64,000 bases of DNA from Mycolicibacterium sp. P1-18 (GCF_008329535.1 NZ_NPKR01000002.1:124001-188000), one strand, 5' to 3'; numbered from the stretch's first letter, positions 32,818 to 43,285 are shown. The notes: generated by a model from the sequence alone, not told the origin. Translations and numbers: made by a program.

Positions 32818-34328
32818 TGGCGCTGGGACGGGCGTACTCGGTCGGGGTCCGCGGCGTCGACGGAGCCATCGTGGAGATCGAGGCGGACATCACCAACGGG
32901 CTGCCGGGAGTGCATCTGGTCGGGTTGCCGGACGCGGCGCTGCAGGAGGCGCGGGACCGGGTGCGGGCGGCAATCACCAACTGCGGCAACGAATGGCCGC
33001 AAACCCGGCTCACGCTGGCCCTGTCGCCGGCCACCCTGCCGAAGATGGGTTCGGTGTACGACATCGCTCTCGCCGTGGCCGTGATGTCCGCCGAGAAGAA
33101 GACGCCCTGGGCGCGCTTGGACAAGACCGTACTGCTCGGCGAGTTGGCCCTCGACGGGCGGGTCCGACCGGTCAAGGGCGTACTGCCGGCAGTGCTGGCC
33201 GCGAAGCGGGAGGGCTGGCCGTCGGTCGTGGTGCCCGTCGACAACCTGGCCGAGGCCAGTCTGGTCGACGGCATCGAGGTGTGGGGAGCCAGGACGCTGC
33301 GCCAGGTGCAGGCGTGGTTGGCGGGCAAGGGCAACCTCGACGACCGCGTGGCGCCGGCGGCGGCCGAGGAGGAATTGGTACCCGACCTCGCCGACGTCGT
33401 CGGCCAGACACACGCCCGGTTCGCCGTCGAGGTCGCCGCCGCCGGGGCTCATCACCTGCTGCTGACAGGACCGCCGGGAGTGGGCAAGACCATGCTGGCG
33501 CAACGCCTTCCGGGCTTGCTGCCTCCGCTGACCCACGGGGAGTCCCTCGAGGTGACGGCCATCCACTCGGTGGCCGGCCTGCTGTCTGGGCGCACGCCGC
33601 TGATCACTCGGCCCGTGCTCGTCGCGCCGCACCACACGTCCACCGTCGCCGCCATGGTGGGCGGCGGTTCGGGCCTTGCACGTCCCGGGGCCGTGAGCCG
33701 CGCGCATCGCGGGGTGCTCTTCCTCGACGAGTGCGCCGAAATCAACTCCAGCGTGCTCGAGGCGCTACGAACCCCGTTGGAGGACGGCGAGATTCGGCTT
33801 GCCCGCCGGGACGGTGTGGCGCAGTATCCGGCCCGGTTCCAGCTGGTGATGGCGGCCAACCCTTGTCCGTGCGCACCGGCGAAGTCGAGTGACTGCGTGT
33901 GTCCGGCGGTCGTCAAGCGCCGGTATCTCGGCAAGTTGTCCGGCCCGCTGATGGACCGCGTGGATCTGCGGGTGGAGGTGTACCCGGTGCCCTCGGGGTC
34001 GATCGGGTCGACCGAGGGCGAGTCCACCGCCGTGGTGCGCGCTCGGGTGGCGGCCGCACGCGACGCCGCGGCGGCGCGATGGGCGCCGCACGGGGTACGC
34101 ACCAACGCCGAGGTCAGCGGTCCGCTGCTGCGCCGACGATTCCGGCTCGACCGGACGGTGATGGCACCGCTGCGATTGGCGCTGGACACAGGCGACCTCA
34201 GCGTCCGCGGCGTCGACCGAACCCTGCGCGTTGCGTGGACGCTCGCCGACCTGAAGGGCCGCACCATGCCCGTGCTGGAGGACGTCAACACCGCGCTGAG
34301 CTTTCGGCAGGCCGGAGGTGCGCGATGA
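32817..34328 (+). CDS. YifB/ComM-type Mg-chelatase-like AAA+ ATPase (Rv2897c-like)
   Basis: 503-residue AAA+ ATPase. The N-terminal domain (ITNGLPGVHLVGLPDAALQEARDRVRAA) has the Lon-protease-like fold. The central ATPase has Walker A GPPGVGKTM near 223 and Walker B VLFLDECAEI, with a Cys-rich ANPCPCAP...CVCP insert that is typical. In naturally competent bacteria ComM drives branch migration of incoming DNA. Together with DprA this suggests DNA-processing, though competence is not general in mycobacteria. It overlaps yraN and dprA. Confidence 0.92.
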   Translation: MALGRAYSVGVRGVDGAIVEIEADITNGLPGVHLVGLPDAALQEARDRVRAAITNCGNEWPQTRLTLALSPATLPKMGSVYDIALAVAVMSAEKKTPWARLDKTVLLGELALDGRVRPVKGVLPAVLAAKREGWPSVVVPVDNLAEASLVDGIEVWGARTLRQVQAWLAGKGNLDDRVAPAAAEEELVPDLADVVGQTHARFAVEVAAAGAHHLLLTGPPGVGKTMLAQRLPGLLPPLTHGESLEVTAIHSVAGLLSGRTPLITRPVLVAPHHTSTVAAMVGGGSGLARPGAVSRAHRGVLFLDECAEINSSVLEALRTPLEDGEIRLARRDGVAQYPARFQLVMAANPCPCAPAKSSDCVCPAVVKRRYLGKLSGPLMDRVDLRVEVYPVPSGSIGSTEGESTAVVRARVAAARDAAAARWAPHGVRTNAEVSGPLLRRRFRLDRTVMAPLRLALDTGDLSVRGVDRTLRVAWTLADLKGRTMPVLEDVNTALSFRQAGGAR

Positions 34329-35449
34329 CCGACGACGACCGGGCCTGGGCCTACCTCTCGCGCGTCGTCGAACCACCGTCGCGCGAGCTGGCCGCCTTGG
34401 TGGCGCAGATCGGACCCGTGGACGCCGTGGCGTGCATCAAGAGTGGCCGACTCGACGACGACAAGCTGACGAGGCTCACCGAGGCGCGGCGCGACGTGGA
34501 CTGTGCGGCAGCGGACTTGGACACGCTGGCGCGGCTGGGCGGACGACTGGTCACGCCCGAGGACCCCGACTGGCCGCTGTTGGCCTTCCGGTCGTTCAAC
34601 GGTCCGCCCGTGTGCGACCGGCCGGCCGGCGTCGCGCCGCTGGTGCTGTGGATGCTCGGGCAGGACTCCCTGGCCGACGTCGCCGACCGTTCGTGCTCGA
34701 TCGTCGGGACGCGGGCGGCGACCTCCTACGGCGAACACCAGGCCGCGGATCTGGCTGCCGGGCTCGCCGAACGCGACGTCGCGGTGGTCTCGGGCGGGGC
34801 GTTCGGCATCGACGGCGTCGCCCACCGGGCCACGCTCGGCGCCGAGGGGCTGACCGTGGCCGTCCTCGCCGGCGGGGTCGACGTGCCGTACCCGTCGGCG
34901 CACACGGCGATGTTGCGCCGGATCGCCGAGCAGGGGCTGCTGGTCAGCGAGTATCCGCCCGGCGTACGTCCCGCCCGCCACCGGTTCCTCACCCGCAACC
35001 GACTGGTCGCCGCACTCTCGGGAGCGACCGTGGTGATCGAGGCGGGGCTGCGCAGCGGTGCCGCCAACACCGCGTCGTGGGCCGAGGCTCTCGGCCGTCC
35101 GGTCTGCGCCTATCCGGGACCGGTCACCTCGTCGGCGTCGGCCGGGTGTCACGTCCTCATCAGGAACGGGGCGCTGCTGGTGACGCGGGTCGAGGAGGTC
35201 GTCGAAGTGGTCGGCGCCGCAGGCGAACTCGCGCCCGAACCCAAGAGACCGGCTTCGCCGTTGGACGGGCTCAGCGACGTCGAACTGCGCGCATACGAGG
35301 CCCTGCCCCGACGGGGCGCGCGCACCGTCGACGAGTTGGCGGTGGCCGCGGGTTTGCCGGCGACCGAGCTGCTGGGTCCGCTGGCGACGCTGGAGCTCGC
35401 CGGCCTGGTGCGTCGTCAGGAGGGGAGGTGGCGAATCGCGCTCCGGTAA
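34325..35449 (+). CDS. dprA: DNA-processing protein DprA
   Basis: 374-residue DprA/Smf protein that binds single-stranded DNA and loads RecA. The Rossmann-like domain shows SIVGTRAATSYGEH, VSGGAFGIDGVAHRATL, AVLAGGVDVPYP and the FLTRNRLVAALS and SGAANTASWA segments. The C-terminal winged-helix domain (YEALPRRGARTVDELAVAAGL) is present. It overlaps the YifB gene by 4 bases (ATGA). The order yraN-yifB-dprA matches M. tuberculosis Rv2898c-Rv2896c. Confidence 0.95.
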   Translation: MTDDDRAWAYLSRVVEPPSRELAALVAQIGPVDAVACIKSGRLDDDKLTRLTEARRDVDCAAADLDTLARLGGRLVTPEDPDWPLLAFRSFNGPPVCDRPAGVAPLVLWMLGQDSLADVADRSCSIVGTRAATSYGEHQAADLAAGLAERDVAVVSGGAFGIDGVAHRATLGAEGLTVAVLAGGVDVPYPSAHTAMLRRIAEQGLLVSEYPPGVRPARHRFLTRNRLVAALSGATVVIEAGLRSGAANTASWAEALGRPVCAYPGPVTSSASAGCHVLIRNGALLVTRVEEVVEVVGAAGELAPEPKRPASPLDGLSDVELRAYEALPRRGARTVDELAVAAGLPATELLGPLATLELAGLVRRQEGRWRIALR

Positions 35450-35458
35450 GTTGGCTGC

Positions 35459-36499
35459 ATGTACGGCGTCGGAGCGTGGGGCCGGTGCACGGTCGCGGCG
35501 ATGCTCGTCGCCACGCTGACGCTGGCCGGATGCCGCACCGCCGAGGCCGAGCCGGTGGTACCCGCCGACGGCTACGGCTTCAGCGTCGGTGCCACCCAAA
35601 TTTGGATGAGCGCCGAGGATGCCGAGCGCGAGCTGGACGCGGCCGCGCTGACCAATGCGCGGTGGATCCGGGTGCACGTCGACTGGCACGCGATCGAGAA
35701 GGTCAGGGGCCAGTACGACTGGGGTTACGTCGACCGCTGGATCGACGGCGCCCGGGCGCGCGGCATGCGAGTGCTCGGCCTGATCACCAACACGCCGGAC
35801 TGGGCGAAGGCCCCCGGCACCGCGCTGTACGCCCCGCCGATCGACGTGGCCGACTACGCGACCTTCGCGGCCGCCGTCGCCAAGCGCTATCGCGACCGCG
35901 TCACCGACTGGGAGATCTGGAACGAGCCGAACCTGCCGCGGTTCCTCGGCTTCGCCGAGAGCCGGGCCGCCGTCTACGTCGGCCTGTTGAAGGCCGCCTA
36001 CCCGGCCATCAAGGCGGTCCAGCCCAACAGCAACGTGATGTCGGCGGGTCTCAGCCCCGCCGTCGGCGTCGACGGGCCCGCCAACTTCCTCAACGACATG
36101 TACCTCAACGGCGCCAAGGGCTACTTCGACGCAGTTGCCATGCACCCCTACGTCTTTCCCACCGGTCTGGCCGCCGACCCCGACAACGCCTGGTCCGACC
36201 TCGCGCGCGCCCATGACGTCATGACGCTCAACGGCGACGGCGACAAGAAGGTGTGGATGACCGAGTTCGGCGCGCCCACGTCCGACCCGGCCGCCGAGGG
36301 CGTCAGCCAACAGGAGCAGGCCAAGCAGATCCTCGACGTGCTCGCCGGGCTCGCCGCCGCGGGGTGGGCCGGGCCGGCGTTCGTCTACAGCATCCGCGAC
36401 GTCGACACCGCCAACCGCGGCAACCGCGAGGACAACTTCGGGGCTTTGCTGACGACGGACTTCCAGCCCAAGTTCACCGCGAGTGTGCTCGCACGGTAG
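35459..36499 (+). CDS. Lipoprotein glycoside hydrolase, GH5/GH39-like clan A fold
   Basis: 346-residue exported lipoprotein. The lipobox LAGC has its Cys near 25. The mature barrel is of the clan GH-A type: WIRVHVDWHAIE, VLGLITNTPDWA, WEIWNEPNLP with E156 as acid/base candidate, AMHPYVF and WMTEFGAP with E269 as nucleophile candidate. This resembles PslG-like and xylosidase-like enzymes that cut surface polysaccharide. The natural glycan is unknown; a cell-envelope glucan or arabinan is possible. It sits between dprA and viuB, an insertion relative to M. tuberculosis. Confidence 0.85.
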   Translation: MYGVGAWGRCTVAAMLVATLTLAGCRTAEAEPVVPADGYGFSVGATQIWMSAEDAERELDAAALTNARWIRVHVDWHAIEKVRGQYDWGYVDRWIDGARARGMRVLGLITNTPDWAKAPGTALYAPPIDVADYATFAAAVAKRYRDRVTDWEIWNEPNLPRFLGFAESRAAVYVGLLKAAYPAIKAVQPNSNVMSAGLSPAVGVDGPANFLNDMYLNGAKGYFDAVAMHPYVFPTGLAADPDNAWSDLARAHDVMTLNGDGDKKVWMTEFGAPTSDPAAEGVSQQEQAKQILDVLAGLAAAGWAGPAFVYSIRDVDTANRGNREDNFGALLTTDFQPKFTASVLAR

Positions 36500-36565
36500 C
36501 CAGCCACCCGGCGTCGGCCGCTCGTATAGTCGGAGTCGCCAACCGACGAGTGCAAAGAGGTGACT

Positions 36566-37414
36566 GTGGCAGCCCGTCCGATCCACGTCTTCGAAGTGGT
36601 GCGCAGTGAACGACTGACGCCGCACATGATCCGAGTGGTCCTCGGCGGGGGTTTCACCACGTTCACCCCCAACGACTTCACCGACGCCTACGTCAAGATC
36701 GTGTTGCCGCGGTCGGGGACCGACGTGTCGGCGCTGCCGGCGCCGCTGACCCTCGACAGCTTCAAGGACCTGCCCGAGGCACACCAGCCCGTCGTCCGCA
36801 CCTACACCGTCCGCAAGGTCGACCGCGAACGTGGCGAGATCAGCATCGACTTCGTGGTGCACGGCGAGTTCGGAGTGGCGGGCCCGTGGGCGGCCTCGGT
36901 CCAACCCGGCGACCCGGCCTACCTGATGGGTCCCAGCGGTGCCTATGCGCCGGATCCCGCCGCCGACTGGCATCTGCTGGCCGGCGACGAAGCGGGACTG
37001 CCGGCCATCAGCGCCGCGCTCGAGGCCATGGCGCCCGACGCCGTCGGGCTGGCCTTCATCGAGGTCAGCGGTCCGGACGACGAGATCGAACTGGTCGCCC
37101 CCGACGGCGTCCAGATCCGCTGGATCTACCGCGGGGGCCGCGCCGATCTGGTGTCCGAGGATCGGGCCGGTGACCACGCGCCCCTCATCGAGGCCGTCAA
37201 GGAAGCCCTGTGGCAGCCGGGCCAGGTCCAGGTCTTCATTCACGGTGAGGCGCAGGCCGTCATGCACAACCTGCGGAGCTACGTCCGGAAGGAACGCGGC
37301 GTCGACGCGAAGTGGGCGTCGATCTCCGGGTACTGGCGACGCGGCCGCACCGAGGAGACCTTCCGGCAGTGGAAGGCCGAGCTGGCTAAAGCGGAGTCTC
37401 AGTCCGCCGGCTGA
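36566..37414 (+). CDS. viuB: Siderophore-interacting protein ViuB-like (Rv2895c-like)
   Basis: 282-residue FAD-dependent ferric-siderophore reductase of the SIP family, releasing iron from siderophores in the cytosol. The FAD domain shows [10 protein letters not shown] and [24 protein letters not shown] and [18 protein letters not shown] lead into the NAD(P)H domain, with the [12 protein letters not shown] segment and a [10 protein letters not shown] end. The GTG at 36566 is chosen for the AAAGAGG site 5 bases upstream and the match to the mycobacterial start (AxRPxHxFEVV). A TATAGT at 36525 may be its -10. No clear iron box was found. Confidence 0.9.
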   Translation: MAARPIHVFEVVRSERLTPHMIRVVLGGGFTTFTPNDFTDAYVKIVLPRSGTDVSALPAPLTLDSFKDLPEAHQPVVRTYTVRKVDRERGEISIDFVVHGEFGVAGPWAASVQPGDPAYLMGPSGAYAPDPAADWHLLAGDEAGLPAISAALEAMAPDAVGLAFIEVSGPDDEIELVAPDGVQIRWIYRGGRADLVSEDRAGDHAPLIEAVKEALWQPGQVQVFIHGEAQAVMHNLRSYVRKERGVDAKWASISGYWRRGRTEETFRQWKAELAKAESQSAG

Positions 37415-37436
37415 CCCGGACTGGCAGGCTTGGGTC

Positions 37437-38615
37437 ATGGCATTCGGTGACTACCAGCTCGAGATCTACCTTCAAGGCCTCTCCGGAGTGCTGCCGTCGT
37501 ATCCGATGGCGTTCGCGGAACTGGAGGCCAAGGCCCAAGCCGCCATGTCTCCGTCACTGTGGTCCTACGTCGCCGGCGGCGCGGGTGACGAGCGGACGCA
37601 GCGGGTCAACGTCACGGCGTTCGAACGGTGGGGCCTGGTACCGCGAATGTTCGTGGGTGCCAAGGAACGCGACCTCTCGGTCGACCTGTTCGGGTTGACG
37701 CTGCCGTCACCGTTGTTCATGGCGCCCATCGGGGTCATCGGCCTGTGCGCGCAGGACGGACACGGCGACGTGGCCGCCGCGAAGGTCGCCGCCCGCACCG
37801 GCGTGCCGCTGATGACGTCGACGTTGACCACCGACCCGTTGGAGGACGTCGCCGCCGAGTTCGGCGACACCCCGGGCTTCTTCCAGCTCTACACCCCGAC
37901 CGACCGCGACTTGGCCGCCAGCCTGGTCTCGCGGGCCGAGGCGGCCGGCTACAAGGGCATCGTCGTCACGCTGGACACCTGGGTGCCCGGCTGGCGGCCG
38001 CGCGACCTGTCGACGTCGAACTTCCCGCAGCTGCGTGGGCACTGCCTGTCCAACTACACCAGCGACCCCGTGTTTCGCGCCTCGCTCGCCCAGACGCCGG
38101 AGGAGAATCCGCAGGCCGCGATCCTGAAGTGGATCTCGGTGTTCGGTAACTCGTTGTCCTGGAACGACCTTCCGTGGCTGAGATCGCTGACCTCGCTGCC
38201 GCTCCTGGTCAAGGGCATCCAGCATCCCGACGACGCGCGCAGGGCGATCGACGGCGGCGTCGACGGCATCTACTGCAGCAATCACGGTGGACGCCAGGCC
38301 AACGGCGGACTCCCGGCGATCGACTGCCTGCCGGGCGTCGTCGAGGCCGCCAACGGGGTGCCGGTGCTGTTCGACTCGGGCATCCGCAGCGGCGCCGACG
38401 TCGTGAAGGCGTTGGCGCTGGGCGCCACCGCGGTCGGCGTCGGCCGGCCGTATGCCTACGGCATGGCGCTGGGCGGCGTCGACGGCGCCGTCCACGTGTT
38501 GCGATCGCTGCTCGCCGAGGCGGACCTCATCATGGGGGTCGACGGATACGCCACGCTCAAGGACCTGGTGCCCGACGCGCTGCGCCGCGTCGATTCGGCG
38601 GAGGTCTCGCGATGA
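37437..38615 (+). CDS. FMN-dependent alpha-hydroxy-acid oxidase, lactate 2-monooxygenase-like
   Basis: 392-residue TIM-barrel flavoenzyme. It contains [14 protein letters not shown] and the active-site [13 protein letters not shown] segment with H283 (base) and R286 (substrate carboxylate), plus the phosphate-binding [31 protein letters not shown] region. The long shared segments with the M. smegmatis lactate 2-monooxygenase ([13 protein letters not shown] start, [13 protein letters not shown]) make L-lactate, or a related 2-hydroxy acid, the likely substrate, giving acetate, CO2 and water. The stop overlaps the dehydrogenase gene by 4 bases. A long upstream open frame is not used. Confidence 0.88.
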   Translation: MAFGDYQLEIYLQGLSGVLPSYPMAFAELEAKAQAAMSPSLWSYVAGGAGDERTQRVNVTAFERWGLVPRMFVGAKERDLSVDLFGLTLPSPLFMAPIGVIGLCAQDGHGDVAAAKVAARTGVPLMTSTLTTDPLEDVAAEFGDTPGFFQLYTPTDRDLAASLVSRAEAAGYKGIVVTLDTWVPGWRPRDLSTSNFPQLRGHCLSNYTSDPVFRASLAQTPEENPQAAILKWISVFGNSLSWNDLPWLRSLTSLPLLVKGIQHPDDARRAIDGGVDGIYCSNHGGRQANGGLPAIDCLPGVVEAANGVPVLFDSGIRSGADVVKALALGATAVGVGRPYAYGMALGGVDGAVHVLRSLLAEADLIMGVDGYATLKDLVPDALRRVDSAEVSR

Positions 38616-39769
38616 GGGCCGTGCGCTGCCTTGACGGTGATCTCGAGGTCGTCAACGCCGCCGAGCCGCAGCCGCAGAAGGGGCAGCTGGTCGTGGCGGT
38701 GAAGCGGTGCGGCATCTGCGGTTCCGACCTGCACGCCCGCCACCACGCCGGTGAGCTCGAGGACGTCATGAAGGCCGTCGGCTACGAGGACTTCATGCGG
38801 GCCGACACCCCCGTGGTGATGGGTCACGAATTCTCCGGCGAGGTCGCCGAGCGAGGTCGCGGGGTCGGCAAGGAGTTCGCGGTCGGGACGCTAGTCGTCT
38901 CGTTCCCGCTGCTGCGCGCCGCCGGCGGAGTGCACCTGACCGGGCTGTCACCGTTGGCGCCGGGGGGTTACGCCGAGCGGGTGCTCGCCGAGGCCGCGAT
39001 GACCTTCGCGGTCCCGAACGGGCTGTCGGCCGACGTCGCCGCGTTGACCGAGCCCATGGCGGTTGCCCTCCACGCCGTGCGGCGCAGCGAGATCGGCAAG
39101 GGTGACGTCGCGATCGTGATCGGCTGCGGGCCAGTCGGTCTGGCCGTCATCAGCCACCTCAAGGCCTCCGGGGTGAAGACCGTCGTCGCGAGTGACTTCT
39201 CCGTCGGCAGAAGGGCTTTGGCGTCCAGGTGCGGCGCCGACGTCGTGGTCGACCCGGCGGTCGACTCGCCCTACGAACGTGCGGGGACGAAGGGCATGAT
39301 CACCGAGGCCCCGGCCCTCTACGAACTCGGCATGGGGTCGATGGAGAAGCTGCGCAAGCTGCCGGGGTGGTCCCACGTCTACCGGGCCGTCGACGCGCTC
39401 GGTGCGGCGGGGCCCAAGCGACCGGTGATCTTCGAGTGCGTGGGCGTCCCCGGCATGATCGACGGCGTCATCGGCGCGGCGCCGCTGAACTCCCGCGTGG
39501 TGGTGGTCGGCGTCTGCATGGGGCAGGACAAGCTGCGGCCCGCGATGGCCATCAGCAAGGAAGTCGACCTGCGCTTCGTATTCGGTTACACGCCTTTGGA
39601 ATTCCGCGACACCCTGCACATGCTGGCCGACGGCAAGGTCGACGGCTCGCCGCTGCTCACCGGGACCGTGGGGCTGGACGGCGTGGAGGCGGCGTTCGAC
39701 GCGCTCGGCGATCCCGAGACGCACGCCAAGATCATGATCGATCCCGAGAGCGCGGCCGTGGCCCCCTGA
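38612..39769 (+). CDS. Zinc-type alcohol/polyol dehydrogenase lacking the structural zinc lobe
   Basis: 385-residue medium-chain dehydrogenase. [13 protein letters not shown] supplies the first catalytic-zinc Cys, GHEFSGEV the His-Glu pair and the [12 protein letters not shown] segment the NAD loop. The four-Cys structural-zinc loop usual after GHE is absent. In its place is a [24 protein letters not shown] stretch. An insert with [27 protein letters not shown] is unusual too. It is coupled to the lactate-monooxygenase-like gene by an ATGA overlap, so it may produce the 2-hydroxy acid or act on its precursor alcohol. Confidence 0.85.
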   Translation: MRAVRCLDGDLEVVNAAEPQPQKGQLVVAVKRCGICGSDLHARHHAGELEDVMKAVGYEDFMRADTPVVMGHEFSGEVAERGRGVGKEFAVGTLVVSFPLLRAAGGVHLTGLSPLAPGGYAERVLAEAAMTFAVPNGLSADVAALTEPMAVALHAVRRSEIGKGDVAIVIGCGPVGLAVISHLKASGVKTVVASDFSVGRRALASRCGADVVVDPAVDSPYERAGTKGMITEAPALYELGMGSMEKLRKLPGWSHVYRAVDALGAAGPKRPVIFECVGVPGMIDGVIGAAPLNSRVVVVGVCMGQDKLRPAMAISKEVDLRFVFGYTPLEFRDTLHMLADGKVDGSPLLTGTVGLDGVEAAFDALGDPETHAKIMIDPESAAVAP

Positions 39770-39859
39770 CCGCCCAAACCACGTCACCGTGTGGTCTCGA
39801 ATCGGCGACACGGCGCACGCTGACCGCCACGCGCCCCACCGGTCTGCCACGGTGGGGGA

Positions 39860-40765
39860 GTGGCAGCGGCGATCGAGGTGGTGCTGGAGGAGTTCGACGA
39901 GTACCTGGCGTTGCACCGCGGCCGGTCGCAGCACACCCGCCGCGCCTACCTCGGCGACCTGCGCTCGCTGTTCGCCTTCCTGGGTGAGCACCCATCGTTG
40001 GACGCCCTCACGCTCCCGGTGCTGAGGTCGTGGCTCGCCGCCCAATCGGCCGGGGGCGCGGCGCGGACGACGTTGGCCCGGCGCACCTCGGCGGTCAAGA
40101 CGTTCACCGCCTGGGCGTGGCGGCGGGGCCTGCTCGAGGGGGATCCGGCAACCCGGCTCCAGGTGCCACGGGCCCGCCGCTCCCTGCCCGCGGTGCTGCG
40201 TCAGGACCAAGCCGTCGACGCCATGAACGCGGCCACCTCGGGCGCGCAGCAGGGCGACCCGATGGCCCTGCGCGACCGGCTGATCGTGGAGACCCTGTAC
40301 GCCACCGGGATTCGCGTCAGCGAACTGTGCGGTCTCGACGTCGACGACGTGGACACCGGGCAGCGGGTCCTGCGGGTGCTGGGCAAGGGCGACAAGCAAC
40401 GCACGGTGCCGTTCGGCGAACCGGTGCTCCGGGCGTTCACCTCGTGGGTCACCGACGGCAGGCCCGCGCTGGCCACGTCGACCTCGGGCGCCGCGCTGCT
40501 GCTCGGCGCCAGGGGTGGCCGCATCGACCCGCGGCAGGCCCGCACCGTCGTGCACCAGACGATGGCCGCCGTCGACGGGGCACCCGACATCGGTCCGCAC
40601 GGGCTGCGGCACAGCGCGGCGACGCACCTGCTCGAAGGCGGGGCCGACCTGCGCGTCGTCCAGGAGCTCCTCGGCCATTCGTCGCTGGCGACCACGCAGC
40701 TCTACACCCACGTCAGCGTGGCGCGCCTGCGAGCGGTGCACGACCAGGCGCACCCACGGGCTTGA
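39860..40765 (+). CDS. xerC: Tyrosine recombinase XerC
   Basis: 301-residue site-specific recombinase that, with XerD, resolves chromosome dimers at dif. The core-binding N-terminal domain is followed by the catalytic domain with R152 (GIRVSEL), K176 (GKGDKQR), H247 and R250 ([10 protein letters not shown]), H273 (LLGHSS) and the nucleophile Y282 (TQLYTHV). All are intact, so it is active. The start is GTG. The 3' end overlaps the convergent M23 gene by 53 bases. The gene order matches M. tuberculosis Rv2894c. Confidence 0.95.
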   Translation: MAAAIEVVLEEFDEYLALHRGRSQHTRRAYLGDLRSLFAFLGEHPSLDALTLPVLRSWLAAQSAGGAARTTLARRTSAVKTFTAWAWRRGLLEGDPATRLQVPRARRSLPAVLRQDQAVDAMNAATSGAQQGDPMALRDRLIVETLYATGIRVSELCGLDVDDVDTGQRVLRVLGKGDKQRTVPFGEPVLRAFTSWVTDGRPALATSTSGAALLLGARGGRIDPRQARTVVHQTMAAVDGAPDIGPHGLRHSAATHLLEGGADLRVVQELLGHSSLATTQLYTHVSVARLRAVHDQAHPRA

Positions 40766-41237
40766 GCCGCAGCTCGGTGGTGACCACCAGACCGACCGGG
40801 TCGACGTAGTCGGCGCGTGACGCCGGCCCCCACATCGCACCCCAGTGCAGGCACGCGGCGGCACCGCAGCCGGGATGGCCCGCGAGCAGCCGCCCGACGG
40901 CGCTGCCCGCGGCGACCAGTTGGCCCACCCGCACCACCGCGTCGACCGGTTCGTAGGTGGTTCGCAGCCCGCCGGGATGGGCGATCGAGATCAACGGCCG
41001 GCCCGCCAGCTCGCCGGCGAACACGACGGTGCCCGCGGCCGCGGCGTACACCGTCTGTCCCGTTGCCGCGGCCAGGTCGACACCGCGGTGGCCCCGGTTC
41101 CAGTTCGGTGCTGGCCCGTCGAACGCCCGCGTCACCGCCGGTGTCGGCCGCAGCGGCCAGCTCAGCCGGTCGTCGGTGGCGCGAGCCGGGACGGCGGTGA
41201 CCAGGCCGACGACCGCCAGCAGTGCCAGGAACTTCAT
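40713..41237 (-). CDS. Secreted M23-family peptidase (LytM-like, Rv2891-like)
   Basis: 174 residues with a signal peptide ending near ARA (18-20), then one M23 domain. [11 protein letters not shown] gives the first His and Asp metal ligands, LHWGAMW the C-terminal His pair position (HWG rather than HxH), and [12 protein letters not shown] two nearby cysteines. Active members cut peptidoglycan cross-links; the modified second motif is usual in the mycobacterial branch, so activity is uncertain. It acts outside the membrane. Confidence 0.85.
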   Translation of the reverse strand: MKFLALLAVVGLVTAVPARATDDRLSWPLRPTPAVTRAFDGPAPNWNRGHRGVDLAAATGQTVYAAAAGTVVFAGELAGRPLISIAHPGGLRTTYEPVDAVVRVGQLVAAGSAVGRLLAGHPGCGAAACLHWGAMWGPASRADYVDPVGLVVTTELRLKPVGAPGRAPLAGAPR

Positions 41238-41530
41238 CGCACCAGTTCAGCGCGTTCAACGGGCCGGCGGAAGGCGTCGGTAGACATCTGTGGATGAAAT
41301 GATTGCTGGACACCGCTGCGTGGCAAGAGCACGCATGTCAACGGTGTAAACTCAGTCCCGCAATCTGCATAAGTGGATTGACTTCGCGCGCCCGTGCCGC
41401 AGCCTCGAACGTCAAGGTCGCACACGCATGCCGGTTGGTCCCGAGAAATCGGGTCCGGCACGCAACGGGCGCCAGGGTCCGGCGTCACCCGATGCCGGAC
41501 GGCAACCGACTGAAGAAGGATCAAGCCATT
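41238..41530 (+). promoter_or_regulatory. rpsB promoter and structured leader
   Basis: About 290 bases with no gene. TAAACT at 41347-41352 is a -10 candidate. Downstream are two strong hairpins. The first, 41430-41459, has arms GCCGG/CCGGC and CCCGA/TCGGG around a GAAA tetraloop, with an asymmetric inner bulge. The second, 41477-41500, has perfect 7-bp arms GTCCGGC/GCCGGAC ending 12 bases before the ribosome site GAAGAAGGA (41513-41521). The 9-mer GGGTCCGGC occurs in both (41451 and 41475), so exclusive alternative pairing is possible. This is a likely target for S2 feedback. Confidence 0.6.
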
Positions 41531-42370
41531 ATGGCTGTCGTAACGATGAAGCAGCTGCTTGACAGCGGCGCGCACTTCGGGCATCAGACCCGTCGTTGGA
41601 ATCCCAAGATGAAGCGATTCATCTTCACGGACCGCAACGGCATCTACATCATCGACTTGCAGCAGACGCTGACGTACATCGACACGGCGTACGAGTTCGT
41701 CAAGGAAACCGTCGCCCACGGCGGCAGCATCATGTTCGTCGGCACCAAGAAGCAGGCGCAGGAGTCCATCGCCGACGAGGCCACCCGTGTCGGGATGCCC
41801 TTCGTCAACCAGCGCTGGCTCGGTGGCATGCTCACCAACTTCCAGACCGTGCACAAGCGCCTTCAGCGGATGAAGGAGCTCGAGGCCATGGAGCAGACCG
41901 GTGGCTTCGAGGGTCGCACCAAGAAGGAAATCTTGATGCTGACGCGCGAGAAGAACAAGCTCGAGCGCAGCCTCGGTGGTATCCGGGACATGCAGAAGGT
42001 GCCCTCGGCGATCTGGGTCGTCGACACCAACAAGGAGCACCTCGCGGTCGCGGAAGCGCGCAAGCTGAACATCCCGATCCTGGCGATCCTGGACACCAAC
42101 TGCGATCCCGACCTCGTCGACTACCCGATCCCGGGTAACGATGACGCGATCCGCTCGGCCGCCCTGCTCACCAAGGTGATCGCCTCCGCGGTCGCCGAGG
42201 GGCTCAAGGCCCGCTCGGGCGCCGGCGCCGACAAGGGTGCCGCCGAGGGTGGCGCCGAGCCGCTGGCGGAGTGGGAGCAGGAACTGCTCGCCACCGCCAC
42301 CGCACCGGCGGCTGCCGCTCCCGCCGAGGCGGGTCCGGTCGCCACCGAGACGACCACTGAATCTTCGTAG
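41531..42370 (+). CDS. rpsB: 30S ribosomal protein uS2
   Basis: Ribosomal protein S2, 279 residues: [28 protein letters not shown] start, [19 protein letters not shown] and the [19 protein letters not shown] and [21 protein letters not shown] segments. The C-terminal tail is Ala/Glu/Pro-rich, as in other mycobacteria. The open frame extends upstream to 41303, but the ATG at 41531 is the family start with GAAGAAGGA 9 bases before. It is followed by tsf after 10 bases. Confidence 0.97.
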   Translation: MAVVTMKQLLDSGAHFGHQTRRWNPKMKRFIFTDRNGIYIIDLQQTLTYIDTAYEFVKETVAHGGSIMFVGTKKQAQESIADEATRVGMPFVNQRWLGGMLTNFQTVHKRLQRMKELEAMEQTGGFEGRTKKEILMLTREKNKLERSLGGIRDMQKVPSAIWVVDTNKEHLAVAEARKLNIPILAILDTNCDPDLVDYPIPGNDDAIRSAALLTKVIASAVAEGLKARSGAGADKGAAEGGAEPLAEWEQELLATATAPAAAAPAEAGPVATETTTESS

Positions 42371-42380
42371 GAGAGAGAAA

Positions 42381-43196
42381 TTGGCGAACTACACCGCTGC
42401 CGACGTCAAGCGACTTCGGGAGCTGACCGGCTCGGGCATGCTCGACTGCAAGAACGCCCTGGTCGAAGCCGACGGTGACTTCGAACGGGCCGTCGAGGTC
42501 CTGCGCATCAAGGGTGCCAAGGACGTCGGCAAGCGTGCCGAGCGTGCGACGGCCGAAGGTCTGGTCGCCGCCAAGGGTGGCGCACTGATCGAGCTGAACT
42601 CCGAAACGGACTTCGTCGCGAAGAACGAGGAGTTCCAGTCGGTCGCCGCGCAGATCGTCAACGCGGCTGCCGAGTCCAAGGCCGCCGACGTCGACGCCCT
42701 GAAGGCGGCGAAGATCGGCGACAAGACCGTCGAGCAGGTCATCGCCGACCTGTCGGCCAAGATCGGCGAGAAGCTCGAACTGCGTCGCGTCGCCTACTTC
42801 GACGGCACGGTCGAGGCGTACCTGCACAAGCGGTCGTCGGATCTGCCGCCCGCGGTGGGCGTGCTCGTCGAGTACACCGGCGGCAACCCGGAGGTCGCGC
42901 ACGCCGTGGCTCTGCAGGTGGCGTCGATGAAGGCCAAGTACCTCACGCGTGAGGACGTCCCCGCCGAAGCCGTCGCCAACGAGCGCCGCATCGCCGAGGA
43001 GACCGCTCGCGAAGAGGGCAAGCCCGAGCAGGCCATGCAGAAGATCATCGAAGGTCGCCTGACCGGCTACTTCAAGGACGTCGTCCTTCTGGAGCAGTCG
43101 GCGATCTCCGACGACAAGAAGAGCGTCAAGGCGCTGATCGAGGACGCCGGACTGACCGTCACGCGGTTCGTCCGCTTCGAGGTCGGCCGCAGCTAA
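42381..43196 (+). CDS. tsf: Elongation factor Ts
   Basis: 271-residue nucleotide-exchange factor for EF-Tu. The UBA-like N-terminus is [24 protein letters not shown], and the core has [14 protein letters not shown], the TDFV motif that contacts EF-Tu, plus the C-terminal [14 protein letters not shown] segment. The start is TTG. The ribosome site GGAGAGA overlaps the rpsB stop codon, so the two proteins are produced together. A strong terminator follows 16 bases after the stop. Confidence 0.97.
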   Translation: MANYTAADVKRLRELTGSGMLDCKNALVEADGDFERAVEVLRIKGAKDVGKRAERATAEGLVAAKGGALIELNSETDFVAKNEEFQSVAAQIVNAAAESKAADVDALKAAKIGDKTVEQVIADLSAKIGEKLELRRVAYFDGTVEAYLHKRSSDLPPAVGVLVEYTGGNPEVAHAVALQVASMKAKYLTREDVPAEAVANERRIAEETAREEGKPEQAMQKIIEGRLTGYFKDVVLLEQSAISDDKKSVKALIEDAGLTVTRFVRFEVGRS

Positions 43197-43212
43197 CCGC
43201 AGCACACGAGGA

Positions 43213-43257
43213 GACCCCGCGTCTCCGCCGGCGATCCCGGCGGACGCGGGGTCTTTT
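43213..43257 (+). terminator. Rho-independent terminator of rpsB-tsf
   Basis: A long hairpin: GACCCCGCGT with GCGGGGTC outside, and CCGCCGG-N5-CCGGCGG inside, joined with a 2-base bulge in the left arm and followed by TTTT. It has about 17 base pairs and is GC-rich. A classical terminator with a U-run is uncommon in mycobacteria, and this is the clearest one in the window. Confidence 0.93.
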
Positions 43258-43285
43258 CATTTCCGGGCATTGCTAGCGTCGCAGC

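Noticed and set aside
33452..37438. 1328-codon open frame on the minus strand across yifB, dprA, the glycosidase and viuB
   Set aside because: It is antisense to four well-recognised genes, has no domain or composition of a real protein, and is explained by GC-rich codon bias.
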